A DNA stretch of 64,000 nucleotides from Closterium sp. NIES-65 (taxonomy: Eukaryota > Streptophyta > Zygnematophyceae > Desmidiales > Closteriaceae). Where the stretch lies: contig CANXME010000387.1 of the NCBI GenBank assembly GCA_948144175.1, positions 896,501-960,500 of the forward strand, given 5' to 3'. Below the pieces are notes generated by a model, which saw nothing but the letters and a program-made list of their open reading frames with translations, was not told where the DNA came from and did no database searches. Numbering within the stretch: position 1 is the stretch's first letter; each line of letters opens with the position of its first letter. Positions 23,821-35,886 of this stretch are shown piece by piece. A program made the translations under genes and the position numbers.

Positions 23821-25334
23821 GTGCTGTATGTGCCTGGTGTACAGACAAATCTGTTGTCAGTTGGACAGTTGAAAGACAGTGGTTTGCAGTTTCAGGATGC
23901 TGGCAAGGAGACGCTTCTCGTATCTGCTGAGACAGCTATTCTCGGTCGTGCGCGCTATACCAGCCTCTCTGTATCGACCTTCGCCCATGTTCGTTGCAGC
24001 CGCCGCCGATGGAGACGGTCGCGTTGCGGACGATTGCATCGTCTATGAGGTCATCGACAGATATCTGGCATGCACGACTTGCGCACGCGGGCATGGATAT
24101 GATAAAACGTACAACTGCATATGGCACGGCAACTGGATTGGAGATCACGTTATCGTCTGGTGCGGACCTGGTATGCGTTTCTTGCGTTGGCGAGAAGTTG
24201 GTTCGTCATACCTTCCCCGACGAAGGTTCTGAACCCAAAATCTCATTGGACGTTGTGCACATCGACGTCCGCGGACCCTTTCGAGGTGCTGCAAAGGACT
24301 TTCTTCTCTTGAAAGACCGTAAAACGCGCTTTGTGTGGACGTATACTCTTGCGGAAGAGTGGCGCTTAGGAGAAATTCGAAAAGTGGCTGACGATGGTGG
24401 AGCGAGAAAGCAAGCTGACGGTGAAGATGATCTATTTTGACCGTGGATGGGAGTTTTTGGGTGGCGATTTCACTGCCTTCCCTGACAAGCATGGCAATCT
24501 CCACAATTTGACATGTTCGTATACTCCGCAACAGAATGGTATGGCTGAACGCAAAAGCGCACACTTGTTGAAGCAGTGCGGACGATGCCTCTGCATGTGA
24601 ACCATTGGTGGCACCTCGCGTTTCGCCAAGCCGTGTGGGTGCGGAATATCATTAAGCACGCTTCACTGCCTTCGGAAGCAACACCGTAGACGCTGATGTA
24701 CAAACCGAAGCCAGACCTCACCATGGCCCGAGTGTGGGGTTGCATGGTGCAATACATGGACCCGCAACATCAGCACGGTGGGAAGCTTGCGCCGAAAGCC
24801 AGTTGGGGTCTTCATCTTGGCGTTTCTTCTGCGAGCAGAGGTTGGGAGGTGCTGGATCTCTCTGCAAATAGCATCGTTATGACTGTGGAGGTGATATCTT
24901 ATGAAACTCAATCGCTGGATGACTGGAAAGCAGAGCGTGCGCCACGAAGTGTACACAAGGTACCCACTTCGGCGGCCTCTCAGTCACTAGGTCTTCTCGC
25001 CGATGAGATCGACGATCGGCTTGACGTCGCGCCTTCACCTCCTGCACCTCTGCACATCCCCACGTCACTCCCCAACCCTACCCTCCCACCGTTGTACCCA
25101 CGAGTGGTACCTGTCACCAAACCGTCAACCTCCTCGCCTGCAGTTGTCACTTCTCTGCTACCAGCTGCGGAAAGCCTCTCTCGTTCCACCGCTGACACCC
25201 CGTCCAAGTCGGCCGACGACGACGAGGGGAGACATGACAAGCTACCTTCGGCGCCACACATCGGCGTCGTCGACGGTCGACTTGCCGCATTTCTTGAAGT
25301 TGGTGCGCCTGATATGCAAAAAACTGGCTCCTAA
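23821..25334 (+). pseudogene. Copia E integrase remnant
   Basis: MLYVPGVQTNLLSVGQLKD (23821) precedes the pre-integrase WHARLAHAGMDMIKR block in another frame near 24080. The integrase core follows with DVVHIDVRGPFRG near 24255, YFDRGWEFLGGDF near 24432 and SYTPQQNGMAERK near 24520. Next comes a linker with VWGCMVQYMDPQHQHGGK and a proline/serine-rich tail to 25334. Several frame changes and stops break it. Confidence 0.8.
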
Positions 25335-25479
25335 TATTCAGAACCTGGCGCCTGGTATGTAGAAACCGGCAGGGGAGCAGGTGACAGGGTAGCAGAGCAG
25401 TGACAGCACGTCGAGCGACGTTGTGGAGGTCATCGGCTAAGCTGTAGAGGAGTCATCTGGAGACAGTTCTTCGAGTGAT

Positions 25480-27238
25480 GTGGTGGAAATCAAGCCGCCG
25501 ACATGGCATTCCACCCGCTCCAACTTTGGTGTGCCTCCAAAGAAATGGGCCGACGTGTGCCCGGAATTTGCTGACACGCTTCTCGATGACGCATATGTGG
25601 ATACCACGTTGCCAAAACTGGATCCCGATATGCACGCTGATCCTAAACTTCGGTGGGATATCAGAACGATGACCGTCAAAGAAGCGCTTGCAAGCTAGAA
25701 GGGGAAGGCGGTGAAAGCGGCAATGGATGAGGAGATGCATAGCCTCCTCCCCAACGGAACATGGGAGCTGGTGCCTCGACCATGCGGTGTCAATGTCATG
25801 AAGAACCGGTGGGTTGTTACTGCAAATTACAACGCTGACGACATGGTTGCTTGTGAAAAGTCATGGCTCATCGTGAAGGGATTTACACAGATTTATGGCG
25901 CGGATTACGATGAAGGCGTATTCCCCGATTAAGGCAGCTACGTTACGCTGCGCATTTTCCTCTCTATCGCCGCGGTACTTGATCTGCATGGCATGCAATT
26001 GGACATGAAAAACGCATACCGGCAGAGCAAATTGGACCGAGTTCTGTGTATGGAGCACCCGTCGCACTACAACGACAGCACATCTCGTGTCTGCAAGCTT
26101 CTTAAAAGCTTGTACGGACTTGGTGTGGTATTCGGCACTCGACAGCGTGCTCATTGGCAGTGGATGGAGAAAGAGTCAGGTGGACGAAGCGCTCTACTTC
26201 AAGTTCGGTGCTGATGGATTCGGTTGCTGGTTACTCGTCTACATTGACGACTTGCTCGCTGCAAGTAGCAGCCTTGAAATGCTAAAGGACCAGCGTTAGC
26301 TTTTGCGAAACGCGTTCGAGCTGCGGGAAATCTCTCTCGTGCATAAAGTATTTGGGGCTAGGGATTGTGCGCGACAGGTATGCGTGAGAGCTGTGGCTGC
26401 ACCAAAGTGCATACGTAGATAAATTGCGTCGCCGCTTTGTGGACGAAGAGCAGACAAGTCATCACCCGAAAACAGCTATCTTGGTGGATGCGTACACTGA
26501 CCTGACTTTTGATGACGAGGAGTACCAAGCTCGTGAAGAGAAAGAGTATCGCCAGAAAGTCTGTTCACTCTAGTTTGCAGCGACCACGACCCATCCCGAC
26601 ATTTCATATGCATGTAGCAAATTGGGCGTTGGGTTGACGATTCGCAATGACCAGCACTGGAGGGAGCTGAACCGCTGCATTGACTACGTGGTGGACACCC
26701 GAGATTTTGCCCTCAAGTTTGGTGGTGGACTGGATACTCAACGCCTGGTAGGGTATGCAGATTTCAATGACGCGGGTGACCGACAGACACGCAACAGTAC
26801 CAACGGATACGTTTTCGTGCTTGGCAGAGCTGCAGTTTTGTGGGCAAGTTAGAGGATTAAGTGCATGACGTTATCCTCAATGGAGTCCGAGTACATAGCT
26901 GCAATGGAGGCTGGCAAGGAGGCGCGCCGTTTTTGCTTTCTACTCGCCGAATTTCAGCTTGTCGATGCTGGGGTGCCGAACGTCATCCATGTGGACAACT
27001 CATATGCTATTGCGGTTGCGGAAGGGATGGGGGGAGTCTTAAGCACATGGAGAGGCGGTACATCTGGCTGCAGCAGATGGTGAAGCGCAAGAAAAACGCT
27101 CTTATATATGTCCTGACGAGCGAGCAGCCCGCAGACTATCTTACAAAGGCGCTGCATTCCCCAGCATTTAAGCGCTGCTCTGTCACTGTTGGGCAAGTCG
27201 ATCTTGCTGACGACGAGCGTGACAACGAGCAGAAATAG
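25480..27238 (+). pseudogene. Copia E reverse transcriptase-RNase H remnant
   Basis: RT blocks: MKNRWVVTANYNADD near 25800, GMQLDMKNAY near 25990 and LLVYIDDLLAASS (YIDD motif) near 26235. RNase H follows: LVGYADFNDAGDRQTR near 26745, LSSMESEYIAAMEAGKEAR near 26870 and IHVDNSYAIAVAE near 26985. Stops interrupt at 25930, 26297 and 26850. From 26396 onward this segment is repeated at 34896. Confidence 0.85.
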
Positions 27239-27386
27239 GTGCCATGTCCTTCAAAGTGCCTGGGACGGTAAGTATGCGTGTGCGAAAACACGCGAACAAG
27301 TATCAGGATCGTCACCCTATTGTAGACTATTATTCCCTTTCGTGTTTTGTTGTGTGCTAACTTCTCAGATGCCCAGGGCAGGGAAG

Positions 27387-27923
27387 TGTTGAGGCTAAGC
27401 CCTGGATGCGCCTGGTTTTGCGTGTAGCAGCTCTATGCGAAGTAGCGAGATTTTGCATACCGCATAGCGAAGCTTCGGTACACTCCAATTCGTGCATCTC
27501 AGTATGCACAGTTCTACATTGGACCAGATTGGAGGGAAGTGACAACATTGCACAAACGAGTATGTGCAAGTGTCAGTGTTGAGAGAACCTGTGCAAATAC
27601 TTCGGGGCAGGTAGAAATACACCTGATGGTGGTTTCACCTGATGGTATTTTCACGTGGCGATGCCAACCAGGAACCGCATACTAGAGTAGGTGCTTGCAC
27701 GTTCTCCTTGAACAACGTTCTCGTAGAATGTTCTTGCACACGTCACTATGTTTCTCTATAAGGTTCATGTTGAATCTGTTGTAATCAATAAATTTCGTTC
27801 CTTTCATTACTTCATACCAAATTTGGCATCAGTATTCGGTTTCCAACAAGTTCGTATTTGGTGGTCAAGCATCCGCTTTGCAAATCTGCACCTAGCCTCT
27901 CCCACAATCGCCTATTCTCCGCA
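27387..27923 (+). repeat. 3' LTR of copia E
   Basis: 537 bp, TGTTGAGG to CCGCA, homologous to the split 5' LTR. A second, almost identical copy lies at 35887-36423 because of the 8.5-kb tandem duplication and is not a separate insertion. Confidence 0.9.
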
Positions 27924-27939
27924 TTTTCATCATCGCACC

Positions 27940-28410
27940 ATGGCCAAGCGTGCTCCTAAGGATGTTGGCCTCCTGAAGTCGCCATTGCTCCCGCCACTTC
28001 TACCACGTTCGCCGATAAAGATGCCGTCATTTAAGCCGTCTTCTGGTCCTTTCTCTGAGGACCCGGCATTCCCTGTCTCTCTCGTAGCAAAGCTCGCAGT
28101 GGTATGAATGGAGTCTGGCAAAGGGAATGAGGTGGCTCAAAGGAAAGGAGAGTTTAAGGACATGAAGGAATCATCCAACTCGGCTATAACTGACTTTGAT
28201 GACTCTGATGATGAGGCTGACGAGGCTCCTACTGTCACCACGGGCATGGATGAGGAGGATGATGGCCTCCTTGGTGACGATCCTGGGGAGGGAATGGAGG
28301 ATAAGAGGAAGCGTGATATCGCTGCTAGCTGCAATTTTCCGATTGTGCTTTGGTGCCTGATTCTCACCTGTCTGAAGTTCCGCAAACGTAGGCGACTGTT
28401 AAGGCTTTGA
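27940..28410 (+). pseudogene. Unrecognised ORF, basic then acidic, one in-frame stop
   Basis: ATG at 27940 (MAKRAPKDVGLLKSP) opens a proline- and lysine-rich start of 55 codons. A TGA at 28105-28107 interrupts, and the same frame resumes with ATG at 28108 for 100 codons. The second part is strongly acidic (DFDDSDDEADEAP, then DEEDDGLLGDDPGEG), followed by a basic stretch. No family was recognised. It starts 17 bases after E's 3' LTR, so it may be the target gene E landed near, or a fragment of another transposon. The first 109 bases recur at 36440-36548 through the duplication. Confidence 0.35.
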
Positions 28411-28874
28411 TTTCTATCTCGAAGAACGAGCTAAGTGAGGAAGTGCGGCATACGACAAAGTTCCAGGAACTCTGTCATGACTTTTATCTTTGCATAGGTG
28501 AACTAGATACATACTTGTGACTTAGAAAGATAACAGGAGAACACAATAGGAAGAATAATATTAGATAGGCGGGAAGCCGAAGCAAATAAAGCGAAACTGA
28601 GATGTGGCGGTTGAAACAGTACCGTTAAGTCAACGGTAACCAGCTGCAGATGCTTAAGCAAGTCGACAGGGTAGGAGCCGTGCTTGCGTGTTTGTTTTCA
28701 CACTTATGCTTAATCTTTATTACACTGCTGTGAGTTCCTAAGCGGGAGAAGCCAACATCGCAAGCACTCAATCTGTATAACGTTCTGAAATCCGGTCACC
28801 GAAGCTAGGGTTTGGGCACTAGCACTAGATAGCTGACTGAGAGCTTATTACAAACGCGCAAGGAATCATCACTG
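28411..28874. other. Non-coding stretch upstream of gypsy F
   Basis: AT-richer non-coding DNA. By position it could contain the 5' LTR and primer-binding site of F, but no second LTR is present to define the limits and no standard primer-binding site was found. Confidence 0.35.
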
Positions 28875-30360
28875 ATGAATAGTAGAGACCTACTACGCAC
28901 ACGATTGTGGGACGACGCCGGAGAACCCAAACCTACTGCAGGGTGGCGTGCCGACGCTGTCGCCACAGGCAATAAGACAGGCCCATCGCGACCGACAACC
29001 GATTCACCGAGATACCGAACCCCACATCAGCAAGCTCGAGTGGCAGCCTACAGCATGGTCCAAGACCGCAGTGCTGCCTCCGACTTGGGAGATACTCCGC
29101 GGGACACTCGATGGACCGAAGAAGTACGGGCACGGTGGTGGAATCAAGAAGTGGTGACGCTGCTGACCGGAATGCTCGGAATGACGACGAAGGACGACAA
29201 ACCAGACGCGCGGTGGGACTCGAGAGCCGGACCGCCGGTCCGGACACCGAAGGAAGGGGCGATGGCGACGAGTGGAGACGCGCAACCACCCGAAGAACAT
29301 GGTGAGGCTTCAGCAACGCGAGGACGGCGCTGGAAGGCTACTAACCTGCCGAAAGTGGAGGTGGCGGAACGCTACACCGGAATCCCAGGCGTAGGGCCGA
29401 GCCTGAAAAAACTACCTCATGCAGCTCGAGACGGTTCAGTACTGTTGGGAGAGGGACAACTACGATCGGGCGGAGTTCTTCAGAAAGATGCTGGGAACTT
29501 TATTTGGAGAAGCTGAGACGTTTTATTGGATGGTGCGCAACGAGGTCTTAGAGGAACTGGCTGAAGGAGAGGTTTCCAACTCTACGACGCCGTTTATACA
29601 GTTGCTGCGGAAGGAATCCGTCGACCAGACTAAGGCATGGGTGGAAGAGTTCCGGAATTTCCGGCGAAAGAAAGATGAGTCCTTACTGGCATATTACTGC
29701 AAGCTACGGGAGTTAGCCGGAGACTTGGAGAATAGAGATGAGAGGCTGCTGGTGAGGAAATCCGTGCGGGGACTAGAGGAAGAATTGGAGGGAGTCGTGC
29801 GGAGCACCGTATATGGCATCGTTGCGGATATCACTCTTAAAGAAGTGTACCACTTGATGAAGAAGATGGAACAAGCGCAGTGTCTGCCTGATTTGGAAGA
29901 CTCGGACGGGAGGAGCCAAGCGAAGACGAGCTGGGCGGCAGTAGCAGTACCGAGGAATAACCCAGGGAGCAGCGGTCGTATGGACCCACGGCTATGCCAT
30001 ACATGCGGGGATAATGGACATCTGAAACGGGACTGCCCGAAGGCGCCGGTCTTCGAGGAATGCGGGAAAAGAGGGCACCAGAACGCGGATTGCTACAGTC
30101 GGCCGAGAGGACAGCTGGGGGCAACTAGAGAAGAGCTGCAAGCAAAAGTCAGATGGTTACAGATAGGATTAGAGCAGATGCCCAATCAGAAGGAGGTGAA
30201 GAAGCGGGTGCTGATGGCGTTTGAGGAGATAGAGGGAGATGAGGAGGGAGAGGAGGACTACAAGAGAGAGTACGCGGTGATGGCGTACCCCCCGGGAGCG
30301 GGACGATATTCACTTGTGCATGCGAGCCAGTCAGTCACAAGACAGTGGCGCCACCAGTAG
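28875..30360 (+). pseudogene. Gypsy F gag
   Basis: 28875-29420 gives a charged N-terminal part that passes by one frame change near 29400 into a long frame ending at 30360. That frame has a capsid-like region (YDRAEFFRKMLGTLFGEAET, then AWVEEFRNFRRKKDESLLAY) and two zinc knuckles: CHTCGDNGHLKRDC near 29995-30036, and a second reading EECGKRGHQNADC in which the first cysteine of the CX2C pair is glutamate. A coiled, charged tail follows. The product is a retrotransposon nucleocapsid-type protein, probably not functional because of the frame break. Confidence 0.8.
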
Positions 30361-33300
30361 ACACCGCCGAAGGAGCAGCCAGCCGGAACGGACGCGGCAT
30401 CCGAACGAATGGCTAGTGTGTCAGGCGTTGGTGCTAATCGCGGAAAAAGGGGGCAGCACGGTAGGAGGGTTGCTGGTGAAACAAGCGATCATAGATACCG
30501 GGGCGCAGGACGTGCTGGTCAGGAAGGGACTCGCAAAGCAGTTGAAACTAGATATGCCGGGAAAAACAATGGAGCGATGGATACTACTGATGACAGAAGA
30601 GGGAGGGGAACCCAAATAGATGCCGCGGACAAAGCGACTGATGGAGGTGGTGCTTCTACCCGGGATTGAGAAGGAGTGCTGCATCCGCCTGTAATGCGGT
30701 ATATCGGAGTCCGAAGATTACGACGTACTCATGGGGATGGAGCTTCTATACCAGGTGGGAGCCACCATTTGTACATGGCAGGAGAAGGTACTGTACCGCG
30801 TACAATACTGGGACCCTGAGAGTTCCCTAGGCACGTTGCCAGTGAGGTTCGTAAGGCAAGAGCCCCGAGAAGCGTACCAGGCGCAGAAGCAGGACCTGAC
30901 AGAAGAGCTGGACGAATGGCTGTGGGAGCAGTACGGAGAGGAGCACGAGAGGAAGACCAAACGGCTGACTTCAGACCAGGAACCGCAAGCACTGTCCGAG
31001 CGAGTCAGCCGAGTGTGGGCCCTAGAAGGGTCTCTCCGTATTGTGGAATCATACGTAGTAATAGGCAGCGGTTTGGCAGCACCATTACGGGTGGGATGTA
31101 TCGTCAAGCAGCTGATCCACGTAGAATGGGACACAGTAGTTCGGAAGATGGCGCGGCACCACGCGTTGCTGCTAGCCGCAGAATACCCGGACCAGCTGAG
31201 AGAGACGGCCATCCCGCCAGAATCAAAGGGGGGAAGTGCACGATGTCAGGGACATCACGGAGAGAGTGTTAGATGATTGGGGGCAAGTGGATCTGGTCAT
31301 AGCAGGATGGGAATATGCCAAGGGTATTCGGGAGCCGGAGAAAAAAGAGGGATGGAAGATGCAAGAGGAGCGTCATTCCAAGACCTCCAGCGGGTCTTAG
31401 AGATTATCCAGAAGCACCAGGGAGAGGTATTGTACATCCTGGAGAATGTGGACTTGGCGGAGAACCGGCGAAAGCCAGTGAAGCGGGCATTCACAGAAAT
31501 AGCAGAAGTGTTGGGACAAGGAGTACCCGCCGACGCGGCCCAGCTAGGATCCAAAGCACACCGACCAAGGAGGTACTGGCAGAATGGGATGTCGACAGCA
31601 GCGCTGAGGCATTCGCTGGCCTAGATGCAACGGCCTGAGCCACGCCTTGTGAGCGACATCTTGGAGCCAAACCGCATGCCGTCCCCAATCACGTGGCACG
31701 ATCATCCATCTCAGTACCAATTGAACGAACCCAGAAAACCGTGGCAAGCGCTGCCGACCCTGGGAAGGGCCATGGACGTGAATGTGATGACGTGGCTGCT
31801 CGAGACCATACGCATGCACCTGAAGGCGAAAGAGCTGCAACGGGACATCTCGGTCAGTGAACGCAACATGGAGTTCAAGTTGGCCGAGTGGCACAAGGCA
31901 CTGGCCAGGATGGAGGAGAGGTACGAGGAGAGAGTGGAAGAAGGATGGGCGTACATGGCAATGGAGGGGATGGAGGGAGGGTCCGATGGAGAAGCATCTA
32001 TGGGAGAGGAGAAGCCGGGGAAGGAGGAAAGGGGCCCCGAAGACGACTGGACCCTAGGTGAAGGGATAGACGGTGCAGCGGCGGCAGCCCTGCAAGAGGT
32101 ACTGCGACAACACCACGACACTTCTGCCTACACACTACAGGAGCTGGGAAAGTGCAAGACGCACGAGATGAAGATCGAGCTCAACAGCGAGGTCTCGATA
32201 TACCACAGGAAGCGGAGGATGAGCAAGGGAGACATGGATATCTACATGGAGAAATGCAACGAACTGCTGGAGGCAGTGATTCAGCATTCCGAGTGCGATT
32301 ATGCGGTGACGACAGTAGTGGATTCCAGGAAGGATTCGATAGGGGAAGTATCAGCGAGGAGGATGTGTGGAGACTACAGAGGCTTGAACAAGGTTATTGT
32401 GGCCGACCGATACCCCAGGCAGTCACCCGAATAGATATTCGACAAACTACAGGGGGCGAAGGTGTTCTCGACCTTGGACCTACGCCAAGGGTTCAACCAG
32501 ATCCCTATACGGCCGGCCGACCGTAAGAAAACCACGTTTCATGGGCCGGATTGCTTGTACGAATGGCGTTTTATGCCGTTTGGGACAAAGAACGCGCCGG
32601 CGCTGTTCCAATGCATCATGGACACGGTGCTACGCGGGGTACCAGCAGCGGCGTGCTACATAGACGACGTCATAGTTTTCAGCCTAGACGCAGAGCAGCA
32701 TGTGAAGGATGTGAAAGAGACGCTGGATGCTACTCAGAAAGCCGGCCTCACCTATCACCCGAAGAAGTGCAGTTTTGGTAACACAGGGGTGAAATAATTG
32801 GGGTTCGAGGTACAAGGGGGGAGGCTGGGAATCCAGCAAGCGAAGGTGGAAATTCTGGACCGGGTACTGCAGCCGAAGGACAGGAGCACTATGAGGGCGG
32901 TGCTGGGGTTCCATAACATTTACCAAAAATTCATACCGAGCTTCAGTAAGACTGCAGTGGTCCTGAACAGGTTGCTGAAGGAGGACCAGAAGTGGCAGTG
33001 GAAGGAAGCATAACAAGAAGCTCCGAAGGCTTTGCCGAGAGCAGTGAAGACCGCCACTCTTTTTGCGCTGCCTCGTTCGTACTCTATACGGATTGGATCA
33101 GCGCAGGGATGAGGGCAATTCTGTGCCAAAAGCGAGAAGGTGAGGAGAAGGTGGTGGCATTCGCCAGTCGGAGCTGCAATCCAGCCTAGGCGATTTACAG
33201 CTCCTACGAAGGGGAAGGACTGGTAGCCGTGTGGGCGATTACGCACTTCTGAGTGTACCTGCAAGGGAGGCCTTTTGAGCCAGTGACATATCACCAGCCG

Positions 33301-34153
33301 TTAACCTGGCTGATGACGAATCAGGCGCTGACAGGGAGGAATGCCCGCTGGGCAATGCGGCTACAAGAGTATGACTTCACGATTTGGCACCAAGCAGGCA
33401 GGACCATGTAGCACGTCGACGGTCTCTCACGGAACCCACCAGAGGACAGACCTACAGCATGCGTAGTAGCACTGGCAAGAGAAATAGACACGGAGGGAGC
33501 CAGTCGAGCACGGGGGAAGGGGCCGGAAGACGTCTGGGACGATCAAGAGGTCTTGGACTGGGTGCAAGGAAAAACCACGGAGACAACTCCCGTGAGTGAG
33601 AGGGCCAGAGCGCGAGGGGCCCATTACTGTTGGCACCAAGAGCAGCTGTAGAAGAACACGCGCAATGGGTGAAAGTTAGTGCCGCGGAAGGACGAGCGGG
33701 AGCAGATTATACAGAGCGTCCACAGGCAATTGGGGCACTACGGGAGCTTGAGGACCGCACAACTGGTAGAGAATGGATGGTGGTGGGATGGAATGAGGAA
33801 GGATATCAGAGAGTGGGTGGAAGGATGTGAGCTCTGTCGCTGGAACCGAGCTGAGCTGGAACGGGTCGGGAAGGAGCTGCAGTCGCTGCCCATAAATGGG
33901 ATCGGGTTCAGGTGGTCCTTAGACTTAGCAGGAGAAATGCCATCGAGCCGGAGGGGAAAGAGATACATTCTGATCATGATCAAGCACGGTAGCAAGTGGG
34001 TGGAGGTAAGGGCCTCACCCAGCAAAAACTCCGCCAGGATAGCGGAAGCATTCGCAGAGCAAGTACTCACCAAGTTCGGGGCGTGTGGGGAGGTGCTGAC
34101 CTACCAAGGGACGAAGTTCATGGGAAATTTTGATAAGCTGCTTTCCTCATATC
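30361..34153 (+). pseudogene. Gypsy F protease-RT-RNase H-integrase
   Basis: Protease core QAIIDTGAQDVLVRKG lies near 30480. RT begins near 32200 (MCGDYRGLNKVIVADRYP) and continues after an in-frame TAG at 32432 with TLDLRQGFNQIPI, MPFGTKNAPALFQ and CYIDDVIVFS (32655). Further in-frame stops lie at 32795 and 33011. RNase H remnants (VVAFASRSCNPA, then YSSYEGEGLVAVWAITHF) carry TAG and TGA stops at sites where Gln and Arg are expected. Integrase shows HRQLGHYGSLRTAQLVENGWWW (first 20: a zinc finger with CELC further on) and SLDLAGEMPS, but the second catalytic aspartate site reads LTYQGTKF. The coding sequence stops at the MITE at 34154. From 31496 it is duplicated at 36570. Confidence 0.82.
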
Positions 34154-34716
34154 CAGGCCCTCAGATATCAGCGTAAAACACGCTGATTACGCTGATTTTG
34201 TAGCTGTGATTTTCGTTTTCCCTGAAAATTCAGCATGTGCCTCAATTTTGCACTGAAATTTCAGTATAACCTACGTTGCCACACTGACCATTTTGCGTGT
34301 TGCTGTACAAGTAACACTGACGAATCAGTATAGTGACGTGAGTCACACTGAAACGGAGTTGACCGCGCGTGTGTCGGGGGGGGGGGGGGGGGGGGGAGGG
34401 GGGATGATAGGGTACGTGTGTCCTACCTGTACCTTCCCGTGATTCCTGAGACCCCACTCACACGCTTGGCATTTTTTCGCATGCACTGCACAGATATCAG
34501 GTGCGCGCCACTGGAACCTATCACAGCAACAACACCACACACCTTGTACTGGGGTTTCAGCTATAGTTTTTTGTTTTTACACTGTTGGTTCAGTTTACTT
34601 ATGATTTTTACACTGGCAAAATGAGTATAAAAAAAACAGTGAACGCTGATTTGGACACCTCATTGGCCGGGGCACGCTGATCCATCAGCATACCCTCAAA
34701 CCAATCTGAGGGCCTG
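34154..34716. mobile_element. hAT-type MITE, copy 1
   Basis: Perfect 13-bp terminal inverted repeats, CAGGCCCTCAGAT at 34154-34166 and its complement at 34704-34716, are flanked by the 8-bp direct repeat CTCATATC (34146-34153 and 34717-34724). An 8-bp target duplication with CAGG termini fits the hAT superfamily. The 563-bp interior is non-coding, with a run of 21 G at 34376-34396 and several GCTGAT motifs. It interrupts the gypsy F integrase. No transposase is present, so it is non-autonomous. Confidence 0.88.
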
Positions 34717-34742
34717 CTCATATCAATTATATAACCACTTAT

Positions 34743-34898
34743 CGTCATACCCCGGATATACCCCCATGGGGGGCAATAAAAAAGCAGGTTTTTTTAGGGG
34801 GGTGGGCTTATAATCAAGCAAATTTATAAGCGCCGGCGTTTATAAAATGACATATATATTTTTTCTACTTTTTAACACCAAACAGTACATCTCGTGCT
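34743..34898. mobile_element. Second inverted-repeat element, truncated copy
   Basis: Matches the left 156 bases of the complete element at 39817-40328, including CGTCATACCCCGGATATA. It is cut at 34898 by the tandem-duplication junction. Confidence 0.8.
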
Positions 34899-35738
34899 GC
34901 ACCAAAGTGCATACGTAGATAAATTGCGTCGCCGCTTTGTGGAAGAAGAGCAGACAAGTCATCACCCGAAAACAGCTATCTCGGTGGAAGCGTACACTGA
35001 CCTGACTTTTGATGACGAGGAGTACCAAGCTCGTGAAGAGAAAGAGTATCGCCAGAAAGTCTGTTCACTCTAGTTTGCAGCGACCACGACCCATCCCGAC
35101 ATTTCATATGCATGTAGCAAATTGGGCGTTGGGTTGACGATTCGCAATGACCAGCACTGGAGGGAGCTGAACCGCTGCATTGACTACGTGGTGGACACCC
35201 GAGATTTTGCCCTCAAGTTTGGTGGTGGACTGGATACTCAACGCCTGGTAGGGTATGCAGATTTCAATGACGCGGGTGACCGACAGACACGCAACAGTAC
35301 CAACGGATACGTTTTCGTGCTTGGCAGAGCTGCAGTTTTGTGGGCAAGTTAGAGGATTAAGTGCATGACGTTATCCTCAATGGAGTCCGAGTACATAGCT
35401 GCAATGGAGGCTGGCAAGGAGGCGCGCCGTTTTTGCTTTCTACTCGCCGAATTTCAGCTTGTCGATGCTGGGGTGCCGAACGTCATCCATGTGGACAACT
35501 CATATGCTATTGCGGTTGCGGAAGGGATGGGGGGAGTCTTAAGCACATGGAGAGGCGGTACATCTGGCTGCAGCAGATGGTGAAGCGCAAGAAAAACGCT
35601 CTTATATATGTCCTGACGAGCGAGCAGCCCGCAGACTATCTTACAAAGGCGCTGCATTCCCCAGCATTTAAGCGCTGCTCTGTCACTGTTGGGCAAGTCG
35701 ATCTTGCTGACGACGAGCGTGACAACGAGCAGAAATAG
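34896..35738 (+). pseudogene. Copia E RNase H remnant, duplicate
   Basis: Duplicate of 26396-27238 with three substitutions and the same stop after the alanine-serine at the RNase H midpoint. It arose by segmental duplication, not transposition, because its left edge falls in mid-gene. Confidence 0.9.
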
Positions 35739-35886
35739 GTGCCATGTCCTTCAAAGTGCCTGGGACGGTAAGTATGCGTGTGCGAAAACACGCGAACAAG
35801 TATCAGGATCGTCACCCTATTGTAGACTATTATTCCCTTTCGTGTTTTGTTGTGTGCTAACTTCTCAGATGCCCAGGGCAGGGAAG

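Larger units (their letters stand above)
6474..27923 (+). mobile_element. Ty1/copia retrotransposon E (dead, split by A and B)
   Basis: The 5' LTR (6474-6821 plus 21758-21949) and 3' LTR (27387-27923) match once the 14.9-kb insertion of A and B is removed: 535 bp against 537 bp. Inside, gag, protease, integrase, RT and RNase H blocks are in the right copia order on the plus strand but broken by many stops and shifts. The LTRs differ by many substitutions and small indels, so this is the oldest layer of the nest. A purine-rich tract (gcagggaag) precedes the 3' LTR. No clear target duplication was found at its outer edges. Confidence 0.9.
28875..34153 (+). mobile_element. Ty3/gypsy retrotransposon F (5' two-thirds, decayed)
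   Basis: Gag, protease, RT, RNase H and integrase follow in gypsy order (integrase after RNase H, unlike copia) on the plus strand. The element breaks off inside the integrase core at 34153, where a MITE is inserted, and no F sequence was recognised beyond it. No 3' LTR is present. Confidence 0.85.
26396..34895. repeat. 8.5-kb tandem duplication, first unit
   Basis: The unit starts in E's RT-RNase H region and ends inside the inverted-repeat element at 34743. The second unit begins at 34896 with the same GCTGCACCAAAG. The junction shares only GCT, a 3-base microhomology, between the end of unit one and the start of unit two. Confidence 0.93.

Noticed and set aside
28875-34153. Alternative genetic code with TAG/TAA read as glutamine, suggested by stops in gypsy F
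   Set aside because: The roughly 1,075-codon helicase and the 2,000-codon polyprotein of A contain no in-frame TAA or TAG, and some F stops replace residues other than Gln. Simple decay explains them.
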